DNA of 64,000 nt from Streptomyces rimosus subsp. rimosus (GCF_000720725.1 NZ_JOCQ01000006.1:107655-171654); one strand, 5' to 3'. Positions 17,401-25,907 are shown, numbered from the stretch's first letter. Program-made: numbers and translations. Notes: generated by a model from the sequence alone, not told the origin.

Positions 17401-17436
17401 CGCGCGGAGCCGGCCCCCGGTGGCCGGCTCCGCGCG
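17401..17436 (+). terminator. Terminator after lectin copy 1
   Basis: Perfect 15-bp stem CGCGCGGAGCCGGCC / GGCCGGCTCCGCGCG with a 6-base loop, 26 bp after the stop codon. A strong intrinsic terminator; copy 2 then needs its own promoter or read-through. Confidence 0.75.
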
Positions 17437-17502
17437 GCCAGGCAGAGTGCAATGCCCGACTGTTGCGGGCACCGACAACTATCAGAGGAGACGAAACCCA
17501 CG

Positions 17503-18060
17503 ATGTCCCGGAGCATCCGAGCCGCGCTGGCCGTCGCCGGCAGCGTCGCCACGCTGGCCGGCGGCGTGACCACCGCCCACGCCGACCAGGCCACGCCCCG
17601 CGCCGCCGCCCCTGCCGCGGGAACGGTCGTACAGCTGAAGGTGGCGCACAGCGGCAAGTGCCTGGACCTCGACCACGCGAAGAAGGACAACGGCGCGGAG
17701 GTCCGGCAGTACACCTGCAACGCGACCGTCGACCAGAAGTGGCGTGCGGTTCCCGTCGAGAACTCCGCTTTCGAGCTGCGGGCCGTGGCCAGCAACAAGT
17801 GCCTTGAGGTCGAGAACAGCGGCAAGCAGGTCGGAGCCCGCGTCCAGCAGTGGGCGTGCAACGGCAGCCCCAACATGCGCTGGCGGTTCTTCCTCGTCGA
17901 CCCGGTGAAGCACCTCTACCAGCTGCGTCCCCTGCACGTCGAGAACGAGAAGCGGTGCCTGGACATCGTGGACGCCGCGAAGGGCGACGGAGCCAAGGCC
18001 CAGCAGTGGTACTGCAACCAGACCGAGGCCCAGCTCTGGCAGTTCCTGCCGGTCGCGTGA
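17503..18060 (+). CDS. Secreted ricin-type beta-trefoil lectin, copy 2
   Basis: A 185-residue paralogue of the preceding lectin, starting at ATG 17503 with AGAGGAGA upstream. Residues 1-36 match copy 1 at 35 positions and the first 105 bases differ at only two sites, while the trefoil parts are roughly half identical. Three repeats are visible (GKCLDLDHAKKDNG, NKCLEVENSGKQ...QQWA, RCLDIVDAAK...AQLW). Single-domain secreted lectin of unknown glycan target. A strong terminator follows at 18129. Confidence 0.88.
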   Translation: MSRSIRAALAVAGSVATLAGGVTTAHADQATPRAAAPAAGTVVQLKVAHSGKCLDLDHAKKDNGAEVRQYTCNATVDQKWRAVPVENSAFELRAVASNKCLEVENSGKQVGARVQQWACNGSPNMRWRFFLVDPVKHLYQLRPLHVENEKRCLDIVDAAKGDGAKAQQWYCNQTEAQLWQFLPVA

Positions 18061-18128
18061 CCTCGCGGTCCCCGCTGTCCGAAGGCGGCGGACGGGACCT
18101 CGTGAGCCTGCGAAGGCCATAGCCGCCG

Positions 18129-18161
18129 AAGGGCAGTGCCGCACAAACGGCACTGCCCTTT
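18129..18161 (+). terminator. Terminator after lectin copy 2
   Basis: Perfect 13-bp stem AAGGGCAGTGCCG / CGGCACTGCCCTT with loop CACAAA, followed by T. It ends the lectin transcript 69 bp past the stop. Confidence 0.8.
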
Positions 18162-18184
18162 CTCCGTACCTTCCTTCACCCGCT

Positions 18185-18445
18185 CCCCCGCCCTCACATA
18201 CCGCCGCAGCCCCACGTACTCCACCACCGCCTACACCGCCACCACCACCGCACTGATCAGCAGGAAGACGGTGCCCGGGCCGGTGAGGGGAAGCAGGCCG
18301 GAGAAGGTGAGGAGGAGCATGGCCACGAAGGAGAGGGCGTTGCCCGCCACGACGGCCGTGGCCGGCCCGGTGGGGACGCGAGGGTAGTCGGCGATGGGGC
18401 GAGGGAGCGCTGAGCGGCTTGCTCCCGGCGAGCATGAAACGGCGC
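18185..18445 (-). pseudogene. Decayed partial copy of the small membrane protein gene
   Basis: The minus strand is clearly homologous to the 3' two thirds of the gene at 15680-16132: the frame reads VVAV, then an in-frame TAG (18231-18233), then EYVGLRRYVRAGERV, against VVAVFAGLECVGLRRYLQAERG in the intact copy. Further into the gene about 75 bp are missing around 18400, and homology fades out by about 18445 with no start codon. With a stop, a deletion and no 5' end it cannot make the protein. It marks the right edge of a duplication that also covered the lectin gene. Confidence 0.75.
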
Positions 18446-18455
18446 GCCCCCCGCC

Positions 18456-19538
18456 TCAGAAGACGACCAGCGCACGGCCCCCCTTGCCCTCCCGCATCGC
18501 CCGGAACGCGGCGGGGATGCCGTCGAGACCGATGCGCTCGGTGACCATGCCGGAGAGGTCGAGCGCGCCGCTGCGTACGTGTTCGGCGATGCGCGGCAGG
18601 TCGGCGGCGGGGTCGCTGTTGCCGTAGACGCAGCCGGAGAGCGTACGGCCGAAGTAGAAGAGTTCCAGTGCGGAGAAGGTGACCTGCTGGTCCTGGCCAC
18701 CGATGCCGACGACCGCGGTGCGGCCGCCGCGCCGGGTGGACGACCAGGCCGTACGGATCGTCTCCGCGCGGCCGACGCATTCGATCGCCACGTCCGCGCC
18801 GTGCCCGCCGGTGAGTCTGCGGATGCGCTTGGCGGTGTCGTCGGCGGCGACCAGGAACTCGGTGGCGCCGGCGGCACGGGCCAGTTCCTCCTTCGCCGGG
18901 GACACGTCCACGGCCACGATCGGGCCCGCGCCCGCGATCCGCGCGGCCTGGAGGGTGGCCAGGCCCACTCCGCCCGCGCCGAACACCGCGACCGACTCCC
19001 CGGCCCGTACCCGCGCGCTGTGGTGCACGGCGCCCCACCCGGTCAGCACGGCGCAGCCCAGCAGCGCCGCGTCGGTGAGCGGGACGCCGGGCGGCAGCGG
19101 CAGCGCCGCGTGGGCCGGTACGACCGTCTCCTCGGCGAAGACGGCGGTGCCCAGGCCCGGGTAGAGGTCGGTGCCGTCGGCGGCCAGCTTGGCGTACGGG
19201 GTGCCGGCCGCCGCCCCGGCGTTGGCGCACAGCCAGGGTTCGCCCAGCCCGCAGAAGTGGCAGTCGCCGCAGGACGGGGCCCAGTTCAGGACGACCCGGT
19301 CGCCCGGCGCGAGCGTGTCCACGCCCGCGCCGACGGCGGTGACGGTGCCCGCCCCCTCGTGCCCGAGGACGGCGGGCACCGGCTGCTTCAGCGTCCCGTC
19401 GGACAGCGACAGGTCGGAGTGACAGACGCCGGCCGCCGCGAGCCGGACGCGCACCTGCCCCGGCCCGGGTCCGGGCAGTTCGATCTCGGCGACCTCCAGC
19501 GGGGCGCCCACGGCGGTCAGTACGGCGGCACGGGTCAT
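18456..19538 (-). CDS. Zinc-dependent alcohol dehydrogenase (MDR family)
   Basis: A 360-residue medium-chain dehydrogenase. Catalytic zinc ligands Cys39 (GVCHSDLS), His60 and Glu61 (GHEGAG) are present; structural zinc cysteines are Cys90, Cys93, Cys96 and Cys104. The Rossmann motif GAGGVGL lies near residue 180. It interconverts an alcohol and its aldehyde or ketone with NAD(P). It follows the aldehyde dehydrogenase gene on the same strand (98 bp gap), so the pair could oxidise an alcohol to the acid through the aldehyde. Probably controlled from the operator upstream of the aldehyde dehydrogenase gene. Confidence 0.92.
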   Translation of the reverse strand: MTRAAVLTAVGAPLEVAEIELPGPGPGQVRVRLAAAGVCHSDLSLSDGTLKQPVPAVLGHEGAGTVTAVGAGVDTLAPGDRVVLNWAPSCGDCHFCGLGEPWLCANAGAAAGTPYAKLAADGTDLYPGLGTAVFAEETVVPAHAALPLPPGVPLTDAALLGCAVLTGWGAVHHSARVRAGESVAVFGAGGVGLATLQAARIAGAGPIVAVDVSPAKEELARAAGATEFLVAADDTAKRIRRLTGGHGADVAIECVGRAETIRTAWSSTRRGGRTAVVGIGGQDQQVTFSALELFYFGRTLSGCVYGNSDPAADLPRIAEHVRSGALDLSGMVTERIGLDGIPAAFRAMREGKGGRALVVF

Positions 19539-19636
19539 ACGGAGGTGGCTCCCTGGTCTGCGGGCGGTACGGGTACGGCGGTAGCGGGTGCGGCAGTGGC
19601 GGGTTGGCGGTGGCAGGTTCGGCGGTGGCGCGGCGC

Positions 19637-21055
19637 TCAGAGCTGGAGCGACTTGGTCTGGAGGTATTCGCTCAGGCCGTGCGGGCCCAGCTCCCGGCCG
19701 ATGCCGGACTGCTTGTAGCCGCCGAACGGCGCGAGCGGGTTGAAGCGCCCGCCGTTGATGTCGACCTGGCCGGTGTCCAGGCGCCGCGCGAAGGCGACCG
19801 CCTCGTCCTCGTCGCCGGCCCAGACCGCGCCCGCCAGGCCGTAGACCGTGCCGTTGGCGATCCGTACGGCCTCGTCCTCGTCCCCGTACGGCAGGACCGC
19901 GACGACCGGGCCGAAGATCTCCTCCTGCGCGATGGTCATGTCCGGTGTGACGTCGGCGAAGAGCGTCGGGCGGACGTAGTAGCCCCGGTCGCGGCCCTCG
20001 GGCGCCTCCGGGCCGCCCGCGACGACGCGGGCGCCTTCCTCGATGCCGCGCTCGATGTAGCCGCGGACGCGGTCGCGCTGAGTGGCGTTGACGACCGGGC
20101 CGAGGCGGCTGGCGCCGTCCAGCGGGTCGCCCGGTACGTACTTGGCGATGGCCGCGGCGGCCAGTTCCACGGCTTCGTCGTACCGGTCGGCGGGCACCAG
20201 CACGCGGGTCCAGGCGCTGCACGTCTGGCCGGAGTTGGCCATGACGTTGGCGATGCCGACGCCGACCGCCTTGGCCAGGTCGGCGCTGGGCAGCACCACA
20301 TTGGCCGACTTGCCGCCGAGTTCGAGGGCGCAGCGCTTGACGGCGGCACCGGCGATGGCGCCGATCTTCCTGCCGACGGCGGTGGAGCCGGTGAAGGAGA
20401 CCAGGTCCACGTCCGGGTGTTCGGCCAGCGCCTGGCCCGCGACCGGGCCGAGGCCGGTGACCAGGTTGAACACGCCGGCCGGCACGCCCGCCGCGGCCAC
20501 GCACTCCGCGAAGAGCTGCGCGGTCAGCGGGGTGTCCTCGGCGGGCTTGAGGACGATCGTGCAGCCCGCCGCCAGCGCCGGGGCGACCTTGGCGACGATC
20601 TGGTGGAGCGGGTAGTTCCAGGGGGTGATGGCGCCGACCACGCCGACCGGTTCGTGCAGGACGGTGGAGGTGCCGATCTTCTCCTCGAAGGGGTGGGCGG
20701 CGGCCAGTTCGGCGTACGAGCCGGCCACCTTGACCGGGACGGCGGCCTGTACCGCCTTGCTGAACGCGAGCGGCGCGCCCAGCTCGGCGGTGATCGTCCC
20801 GGCGATCTCCCCGGCGCGTGCGGCGAGTTGGTCGCGCAGCGCGGTCAGCCGGGCGGCGCGTTCGGCGGGCGCGGTGCGGGACCAGGCCGGGAGGGCGGCG
20901 CGGGCGGCCCGTACCGCCGCGTCCACGTCCTCGGCGGTGCCCGCCGGGACGGTGGCGATGACCCGCTCGTCGGCCGGGTTGACGACATCGATGGTGTCCG
21001 TCCCGGCGGCGGGCCGCCAGCTTCCGTCGATGTACATGGCATCGTGCTGCTTCAC
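19637..21055 (-). CDS. Aldehyde dehydrogenase
   Basis: A 472-residue NAD(P)-dependent aldehyde dehydrogenase. Active-site residues are all present: Asn147 (PWNYP), Lys170 in the cofactor site, Glu245 (LELGGKSA) and nucleophile Cys279 (SGQTCS). GTG 21055 is chosen because GGAGGG lies 7 bases upstream. A 17-bp inverted repeat (21116-21132), 61 bp before the start, is nearly identical to one beside the tetR gene at 9606. The alcohol dehydrogenase gene follows on the same strand, so the two probably oxidise one substrate in series. Confidence 0.93.
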   Translation of the reverse strand: MKQHDAMYIDGSWRPAAGTDTIDVVNPADERVIATVPAGTAEDVDAAVRAARAALPAWSRTAPAERAARLTALRDQLAARAGEIAGTITAELGAPLAFSKAVQAAVPVKVAGSYAELAAAHPFEEKIGTSTVLHEPVGVVGAITPWNYPLHQIVAKVAPALAAGCTIVLKPAEDTPLTAQLFAECVAAAGVPAGVFNLVTGLGPVAGQALAEHPDVDLVSFTGSTAVGRKIGAIAGAAVKRCALELGGKSANVVLPSADLAKAVGVGIANVMANSGQTCSAWTRVLVPADRYDEAVELAAAAIAKYVPGDPLDGASRLGPVVNATQRDRVRGYIERGIEEGARVVAGGPEAPEGRDRGYYVRPTLFADVTPDMTIAQEEIFGPVVAVLPYGDEDEAVRIANGTVYGLAGAVWAGDEDEAVAFARRLDTGQVDINGGRFNPLAPFGGYKQSGIGRELGPHGLSEYLQTKSLQL

Positions 21056-21115
21056 GTCGTCGCCCTCCCACGCCGGCTGCGGTCCCGTGAGCCCCGAAGG
21101 TACTCGCCGACCCCA

Positions 21116-21132
21116 AACTAGCGGTGGTAGTT
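21116..21132. promoter_or_regulatory. Putative TetR operator before aldehyde dehydrogenase
   Basis: AACTAGCGGTGGTAGTT, arms AACTA/TAGTT (extending to AAACTA/TAGTTT) around GCGGTGG. One base differs from the minus-strand reading of 9560-9576. Position 61 bp before the start matches the 60 bp seen for the acyl-CoA dehydrogenase. Confidence 0.65.
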
Positions 21133-21206
21133 TTCCGGCGCCAGCCCCCTCCTCGGCCACCCCGCGCCCGCGCCGCGGCCTCCCCCGGGGCCAGGGCGCG
21201 AACCTC

Positions 21207-22130
21207 TCAGGCGTACGCCCCCCGCATCGCCTCCGTCACCCGCACGAACTCCGATTCCCCGTGTCCGGCGGCGATCGTGCGGTCCATCAGTGCCTTGAGC
21301 GCGTCGAGCACATCGGTGTTGACACCGCGGTCCCGGGACGCCTCGACGATGTGCGCGATGCCCGCCGCCTCCATGACGATGTTGCCCTCCCCCGCGCCGT
21401 CGAGCCGCCCGCCGACGAGGTCGTCGGCCATGCCCTTGGCGATCGGCGGGAGGATTTCCGTGATCACGTCCAGGAACGGGGCCAGGTCCGTGGCCATGAC
21501 GCCCTCCTCCCCGGCCAGCGTGAAGGCGTGCGCGATGCCCGCCATGCCGGAGTAGAAGAAGCTGAGCATCGCCAGGTCGTACACCGCCGCGACGCCGTGG
21601 TCCGCGCCGAGGAACGGCGCCTTGCCGCCCAGCGCCTTCAGCGTCTCCTCGTACGTGTCGAAGGCCCGCCGCGAGCCGCTGTAGAGGACCGTCGCCCCGG
21701 GCGTGCCGATGACCGTGGTGGGCACCATGATCGCCCCGTCGAGGTAGTCGATGCCGTGCCCGGCCGCCCATTCGGCGGCGCGCCGGGAGCGCTCCGGGGT
21801 GTCGGAGGTGAGGTTGACCAGCACCCGCCCGGCCAGGTCGGCGCCGGCCGGCTCCAGGATGCGGCGGCTGACCTCGTAGTCCACGACGCAGACGACGGTC
21901 AGCGGACTGGCGGTCACCGCCTCGGCCACACTCCCGGCCCGCACGGCGCCGCGGGCGACCAGCTCGTCGGCCTTGTGCTCCGAGCGGTTCCATACGGTGG
22001 TGGGGTGCCCGGCCTTGAGGAAGGCGCCGGCCAGCGCCCGGCCCATGGCGCCGAGGCCGAGCACGGTCACCGGGGTCTTGCCCGCTGCGCCGGCGGACGG
22101 GGTGGCGGGGGTGGTCGAAGGGTTCGTCAC
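21207..22130 (-). CDS. Imine-reductase-like NADPH oxidoreductase
   Basis: A 307-residue protein of the 6-phosphogluconate/3-hydroxyisobutyrate dehydrogenase superfamily. The NADPH motif is GLGAMG (25-30) with TTVWNRS after it. VVDYEV, LDGAIMVPTTVIGTPGATVL and LYSGS match the imine reductase branch. Asp185 in VYDLAML sits where the (R)-type enzymes have their Asp187. Imine reductases reduce cyclic imines in vitro; physiological substrates are largely unknown. GTG 22130 follows GGGAGAG. It is on the same strand as, and downstream of, the methyltransferase gene. Beta-hydroxyacid dehydrogenase is the alternative, but its Lys-containing motif is not seen. Confidence 0.8.
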   Translation of the reverse strand: MTNPSTTPATPSAGAAGKTPVTVLGLGAMGRALAGAFLKAGHPTTVWNRSEHKADELVARGAVRAGSVAEAVTASPLTVVCVVDYEVSRRILEPAGADLAGRVLVNLTSDTPERSRRAAEWAAGHGIDYLDGAIMVPTTVIGTPGATVLYSGSRRAFDTYEETLKALGGKAPFLGADHGVAAVYDLAMLSFFYSGMAGIAHAFTLAGEEGVMATDLAPFLDVITEILPPIAKGMADDLVGGRLDGAGEGNIVMEAAGIAHIVEASRDRGVNTDVLDALKALMDRTIAAGHGESEFVRVTEAMRGAYA

Positions 22131-22215
22131 GGGGTGCTCTCCCACAGTTCGGCGGGCCGGCCCGGTGCCGGGCCCGTCTGGTGCCACCACCCTGCCGAGC
22201 AGCACTTACGGATCA

Positions 22216-22254
22216 CTTCGGGTTCGCTTCGGGTCGGCTTCGGGTCGGCTTCGG
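22216..22254. repeat. Short tandem repeat, 11-bp unit
   Basis: CTTCGGGTTCG, then CTTCGGGTCGG twice, then CTTCGG, in the gap between the imine-reductase-like and methyltransferase genes. Probably slippage; no function suggested. Confidence 0.6.
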
Positions 22255-22279
22255 AAGCTCCCGGAAAGGCGTCCGGGGC

Positions 22280-23050
22280 TCAGCACCGGGCCGTCAGCAA
22301 CGGCTGGAAGTAGCCGCTGTCCGACGGTTCGTGCCACGCGAGGCGTTCGAACCCCGCGGCCGTGACGAAGCCGCTGACCTGCTCTCTGGTCAGCGCCCAC
22401 GAGGTGGTCCGCCGGCTGCGTACCTCCCAGGTGCCGCCGCGCGGCAGCAGCTGGATCAGGTCGAAGTCGTAGTGCTCGCCGTCCTCGTGCCACTCCCACA
22501 GCTGCAGCGTGACCGCCCGGCCGCCGTGGGGCAGGCGGGTGACGCGGGCGGGCAGCACCTCGCGGCGTTCGCGGCGGGCGTCCTCGTACGCACGCATGCC
22601 GAGCAGGAGCTGCCCGCCGGGCCGTAGTACCCGCCGCATGGCGGCGAGGGCCGTCCGTACGTCGTCGGGCGTGGTCAGGTGGGCCAGGGAGTTGTCGGCG
22701 CACACCACCGCGTCGAACCAGGCGTCGCGGAAGGGCAGCCGGCGCATGTCGGCGGCGGCCACCGGCAGGCGCAGGCCACGGGCTGCGGCCTCGGCGACGG
22801 CGCGGGCCACCGCGACCGGGCTCAGGTCGGTCCCCGTGACGGCGTGCCCTGCCGCCGCCAGCCCGATCGCCTGCGTGCCGATGCCGCAGGCGCAGTCGAG
22901 GACGCTGTGCCGCCGGTCTCCGAGCGCCTCCCGTACGTACGCGTCAAGGGCGCGGCCCTGCTGGGCCACCGCGGCCGGCCAGTCCGGGTACAGGAGGTCG
23001 TAGGTCGCGGCGAGTTCGTTGAAGAACCGTTCGAGCGACGGGTCGGACAT
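22280..23050 (-). CDS. SAM-dependent class I methyltransferase
   Basis: A 256-residue Rossmann-fold methyltransferase. Motif I is VLDCACGIGTQAIGLA (about 50-65), the acidic end of strand 2 is GTDLS, and post-motif sequence AADMRRLPFRDAWFDAVVCADNSLAHL is typical of Methyltransf_25/11 enzymes. The C-terminal part is beta-rich (HYDFDLIQLLPRGG). ATG 23050 has GGTGA upstream. Small-molecule or tRNA-like substrate cannot be told apart by sequence. It lies between an MFS transporter and the imine-reductase-like gene, all on the minus strand. Confidence 0.87.
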   Translation of the reverse strand: MSDPSLERFFNELAATYDLLYPDWPAAVAQQGRALDAYVREALGDRRHSVLDCACGIGTQAIGLAAAGHAVTGTDLSPVAVARAVAEAAARGLRLPVAAADMRRLPFRDAWFDAVVCADNSLAHLTTPDDVRTALAAMRRVLRPGGQLLLGMRAYEDARRERREVLPARVTRLPHGGRAVTLQLWEWHEDGEHYDFDLIQLLPRGGTWEVRSRRTTSWALTREQVSGFVTAAGFERLAWHEPSDSGYFQPLLTARC

Positions 23051-23081
23051 GGTGTCACCGTAGTGCGGCGGGTTCCGGCTT

Positions 23082-24410
23082 TCACCGGGTGGCGCGGGTT
23101 CCGCCGTCGGGTCCGGGGCGGGCACGCCCGCCGGGCGCCGGCCGGGGGCGCTCGGCGGGGGGCGGTGGCGCCGCGTCGTCGCCGCGCCTTTTCGAAGGCC
23201 GCGCCGCACCTCCCTTCCGCTTCGGCCGGACGGCCGTCGCCGCCGAGGCCAGCAGCAGTACGGCCAGCATCGCGAACGGCGCGGCAGTACCGGCCAGTCC
23301 GGCCAGCAGGCCCGCCGTGGCGGGTGCCGCGACCTGGCCGAGGCGGTTGCCGGTCAGGCGCAGCGCCAGCGCCGTGCTGCGCGCGGCCTCCGGGGCGGCC
23401 TGGACGACCGTGGTCATGGACAGCGGCTGGCCGACGCCGAGGCAGAAGCCGAGGACGGCGAGCATCAGGGCCAGCGCCCAGACGGGTACGGGCAGCGCCG
23501 GCCCGGCGCAGAGCAGTCCGGCCAGCGCGCAGCTGCCGGCCATCAGGGCGGTGCGGCCGAGCAGGCGGATCATCGGCGTCATGACCAGCCGGCAGGCGAT
23601 GGTGGCCGCCGCACGCAGGCTGAGCAGCGCCCCGACGGTGGCGGGCGCGATGCCCCGGTCCTCCCCGATGACGGGGAGGTAGGCGGTGAGGATGTCGGTC
23701 GCGGAGAGCACCGCCAGGCTCATGAAGATGCCGGCCGCGACGCCCCGGGTGCGCAGGATGGCCCGTACGGAGGTGCGGTCCGCCGGTGCCGTACGGTCCC
23801 GGGCGGGCAGCGCGGCCCCGGGGGCCGCCGACGCCAGGTGCTCCAGCCGCCACAGCGACCCGTACGAGAAGGCGGCGAGGCCCCCGGCGACCAGCAGGGC
23901 GGTGGCGCTGGTGGGCCCCATCGCGCCGTCGTGTTCGGAGACCACCAGCCCGGCGGCGGCCGGGCCGACGAGCTGGCCGAGCGAGGCGCCGATGGTGAAG
24001 TGGCCGAAATTGCGGTCGCGTTCGTCGGGGGCGCTGCGGCGGGCGACGATGGACTGGGCGCCGATGACGAAACACAGGTGCCCCAGGCCCATCACCCCGC
24101 TCCAGGCGGCCATCGCCGGGAGCGAGCCCGCCACGCCGCTCAGCGCGCAGCCGCCGGTGATCAGGGCGACGCCCGCGACGAGCAGCGGTGCGCAGCGGCC
24201 GTGGTCGGTGCGGCGGCCAAGCGGTACGGCCACCAGCAGCGGCAGCAGCGCGTAGACCGCCGTGATCACGCCGATGGCCTGCTCGTCGGCGCCCAGCGCC
24301 AGCGCCCGGTAGGAGACGGCGGGCCGGGCCATGCTCACCGCCGACTGGGCGCAGGCGAAGGTGATGACCAGGCGCAGCAGCCAGCCCCGGCCGGGCGTCG
24401 CGGTGCCCAC
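23082..24410 (-). CDS. MFS transporter (efflux type)
   Basis: A 442-residue membrane protein with about 12 hydrophobic segments and the MFS loop VPLGRRTDHGRCAPLLVAG between helices 2 and 3. The central loop (about 195-215) is charged and the C-terminal ~45 residues are Pro/Arg/Ala-rich and likely cytoplasmic and disordered. Similar to drug-efflux-like facilitators; substrate unknown. It ends 32 bp before the methyltransferase start and begins 4 bp downstream of the CitMHS stop, so all may be one transcript. Confidence 0.85.
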   Translation of the reverse strand: MGTATPGRGWLLRLVITFACAQSAVSMARPAVSYRALALGADEQAIGVITAVYALLPLLVAVPLGRRTDHGRCAPLLVAGVALITGGCALSGVAGSLPAMAAWSGVMGLGHLCFVIGAQSIVARRSAPDERDRNFGHFTIGASLGQLVGPAAAGLVVSEHDGAMGPTSATALLVAGGLAAFSYGSLWRLEHLASAAPGAALPARDRTAPADRTSVRAILRTRGVAAGIFMSLAVLSATDILTAYLPVIGEDRGIAPATVGALLSLRAAATIACRLVMTPMIRLLGRTALMAGSCALAGLLCAGPALPVPVWALALMLAVLGFCLGVGQPLSMTTVVQAAPEAARSTALALRLTGNRLGQVAAPATAGLLAGLAGTAAPFAMLAVLLLASAATAVRPKRKGGAARPSKRRGDDAAPPPPAERPRPAPGGRARPGPDGGTRATR

Positions 24411-24413
24411 GGG

Positions 24414-25880
24414 TCAGATGATCCCGTACAGCAGCCCGGCCGCGAGCACGACCAGGGAGGTCAGCGCCGCCCACTTCACGGTGAACCGGGTGTGGTCGCC
24501 GAACTCCACCTTCGCCATGCCGACCAGCACGTAGACGGCGGGGACGAGCGGGCTGGACATGTGCAGGGCCTGGCCGACGAGCGAGGCGCGGGCGATCTCC
24601 AGGGCGCCCACGCCGTGGGCGGCGCCCGCCTCGGCGAGGATCGGGACGATGCCGAAGTAGAAGCCGTCGTTGGACATGAAGTACGTGAGCGGGATGCTCA
24701 GGACGCCGGTGACGATGCCCATGTGCGGGCCGAGCCCGTCCGGGATGCCGTCGACCAGCCAGCGGGCCATGTGCTCGACCATGCCGGTGCCGGTCAGCAC
24801 GCCGGTGAAGACGGCGGCGGCGAAGACCATGCCGGAGACGTTCAGGACGTTCTCGGCGTGCGCGGCGATCCGGGCCTTCTGGTCGGCCATGTGCGGGAAG
24901 TTGGCGGTGAGCGCGAGGGCGGCGCCCAGGAGGAAGAGCACCGGGATGGGCAGCGTCTGGAGGACGAGCAGGACCAGCAGCGCGACGGTGAGCGCGGCGT
25001 TGAACCAGTAGAGCTTGGGGCGCAGCGTCGGCCGGTGCGGGTCCAGGCCCTGGAAGTCGTCGGCGGAGTCGGGCTCGGTGGGGGCAGGGGCGGAGGTGGC
25101 GCCGGTTCCGGTGCCGGTGCCGCCGCCCGCCGTCCCGCTGCGGCCCTTGCCCATACGGAACACGGTCGTCCGCACCCGGGCGCCGAAGCCCCCGCCCGCT
25201 CCGGCGAGCACCAGTTCCTCCGTCCGCTCCGTCGCGGTTCCGGCCCCCGCCTCGTCCAGCGTGAGCAGCCCCAGCCGCTTGCGCTCGCGGCGCCCGAGGA
25301 CGTACGCGAGCAGGAAGACCGCGACCAGGCCGGTGGCCAGCGCCGGGACCATGGGGACGAAGATGTCGCCGGCGTCCAGCTTGAGGGCGGTGGCGGCGCG
25401 GGCGGTCGGGCCGCCCCAGGGCACGGTGTTCATCACGCCGTTGGCGGTGGCGGCGACGCCCGTCATGACCACCAGGCTCATCTTCAGACGGCGGTAGAGC
25501 GGGTAGAGCGCGGACACCGTGATCATGAAGGTGGTGGAGCCGTCGCCGTCGAGGGAGACGATCGCGGCGAGCAGCGCGGTGCCGACCACGATCCGTACCG
25601 GGTCCGCCTTGCAGAACCGCAGGATGCCCCGGACGACCGGGTCGAAGAGCCCTACGTCGATCATCACGCCGAAGTAGATGATGGCGAACATGAGCATCGC
25701 GGCGGTCGGCGCCAGGTCGCCCACGCCCTTGAGGACGTACTCGCCGAGGTGCGCCCCCTTGCCCACCAGGACGCAGAACAGCGCCGGGATCAGGATGAGC
25801 GCTGCCATCGGCGACATCTTCTTCATCATGATCAGCACCAGGAAGGTGGCGATCATGACGAATCCGAGGATTGTCAGCAT
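24414..25880 (-). CDS. CitMHS-family citrate/metal:H+ symporter
   Basis: A 488-residue transporter with about 11-12 hydrophobic segments. The start MLTILGFVMIATFLVLIMM, the DGDGSTTFMITVSALYPLY segment and NTVPWGGPTARA are diagnostic of the CitMHS family, which brings in citrate complexed with a divalent metal. A polar loop around residues 215-275 is Gly/Thr/Ala-rich. It is divergent from the homogentisate dioxygenase gene. Upstream there is a GTTCA-N4-TGAAC inverted repeat at 25894-25907. Confidence 0.9.
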   Translation of the reverse strand: MLTILGFVMIATFLVLIMMKKMSPMAALILIPALFCVLVGKGAHLGEYVLKGVGDLAPTAAMLMFAIIYFGVMIDVGLFDPVVRGILRFCKADPVRIVVGTALLAAIVSLDGDGSTTFMITVSALYPLYRRLKMSLVVMTGVAATANGVMNTVPWGGPTARAATALKLDAGDIFVPMVPALATGLVAVFLLAYVLGRRERKRLGLLTLDEAGAGTATERTEELVLAGAGGGFGARVRTTVFRMGKGRSGTAGGGTGTGTGATSAPAPTEPDSADDFQGLDPHRPTLRPKLYWFNAALTVALLVLLVLQTLPIPVLFLLGAALALTANFPHMADQKARIAAHAENVLNVSGMVFAAAVFTGVLTGTGMVEHMARWLVDGIPDGLGPHMGIVTGVLSIPLTYFMSNDGFYFGIVPILAEAGAAHGVGALEIARASLVGQALHMSSPLVPAVYVLVGMAKVEFGDHTRFTVKWAALTSLVVLAAGLLYGII

Positions 25881-25893
25881 GGGGGTACCTCAC

Positions 25894-25907
25894 GTTCACC
25901 TTTGAAC
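25894..25907. promoter_or_regulatory. Inverted repeat just before CitMHS start
   Basis: GTTCA-CCTT-TGAAC lies 14 bp upstream of the CitMHS ATG, overlapping the expected leader. It could be an operator or only a chance short palindrome; a minus-strand promoter TTGCTC-N17-TAACGA further upstream is possible but weak. Confidence 0.3.

Noticed and set aside
25857..25875. AATCC-GA-GGATT palindrome resembling half-sites of the hmgA operator
   Set aside because: It lies inside the first CitMHS codons, is shorter and has different spacing from the hmgA palindrome, so chance is more likely.
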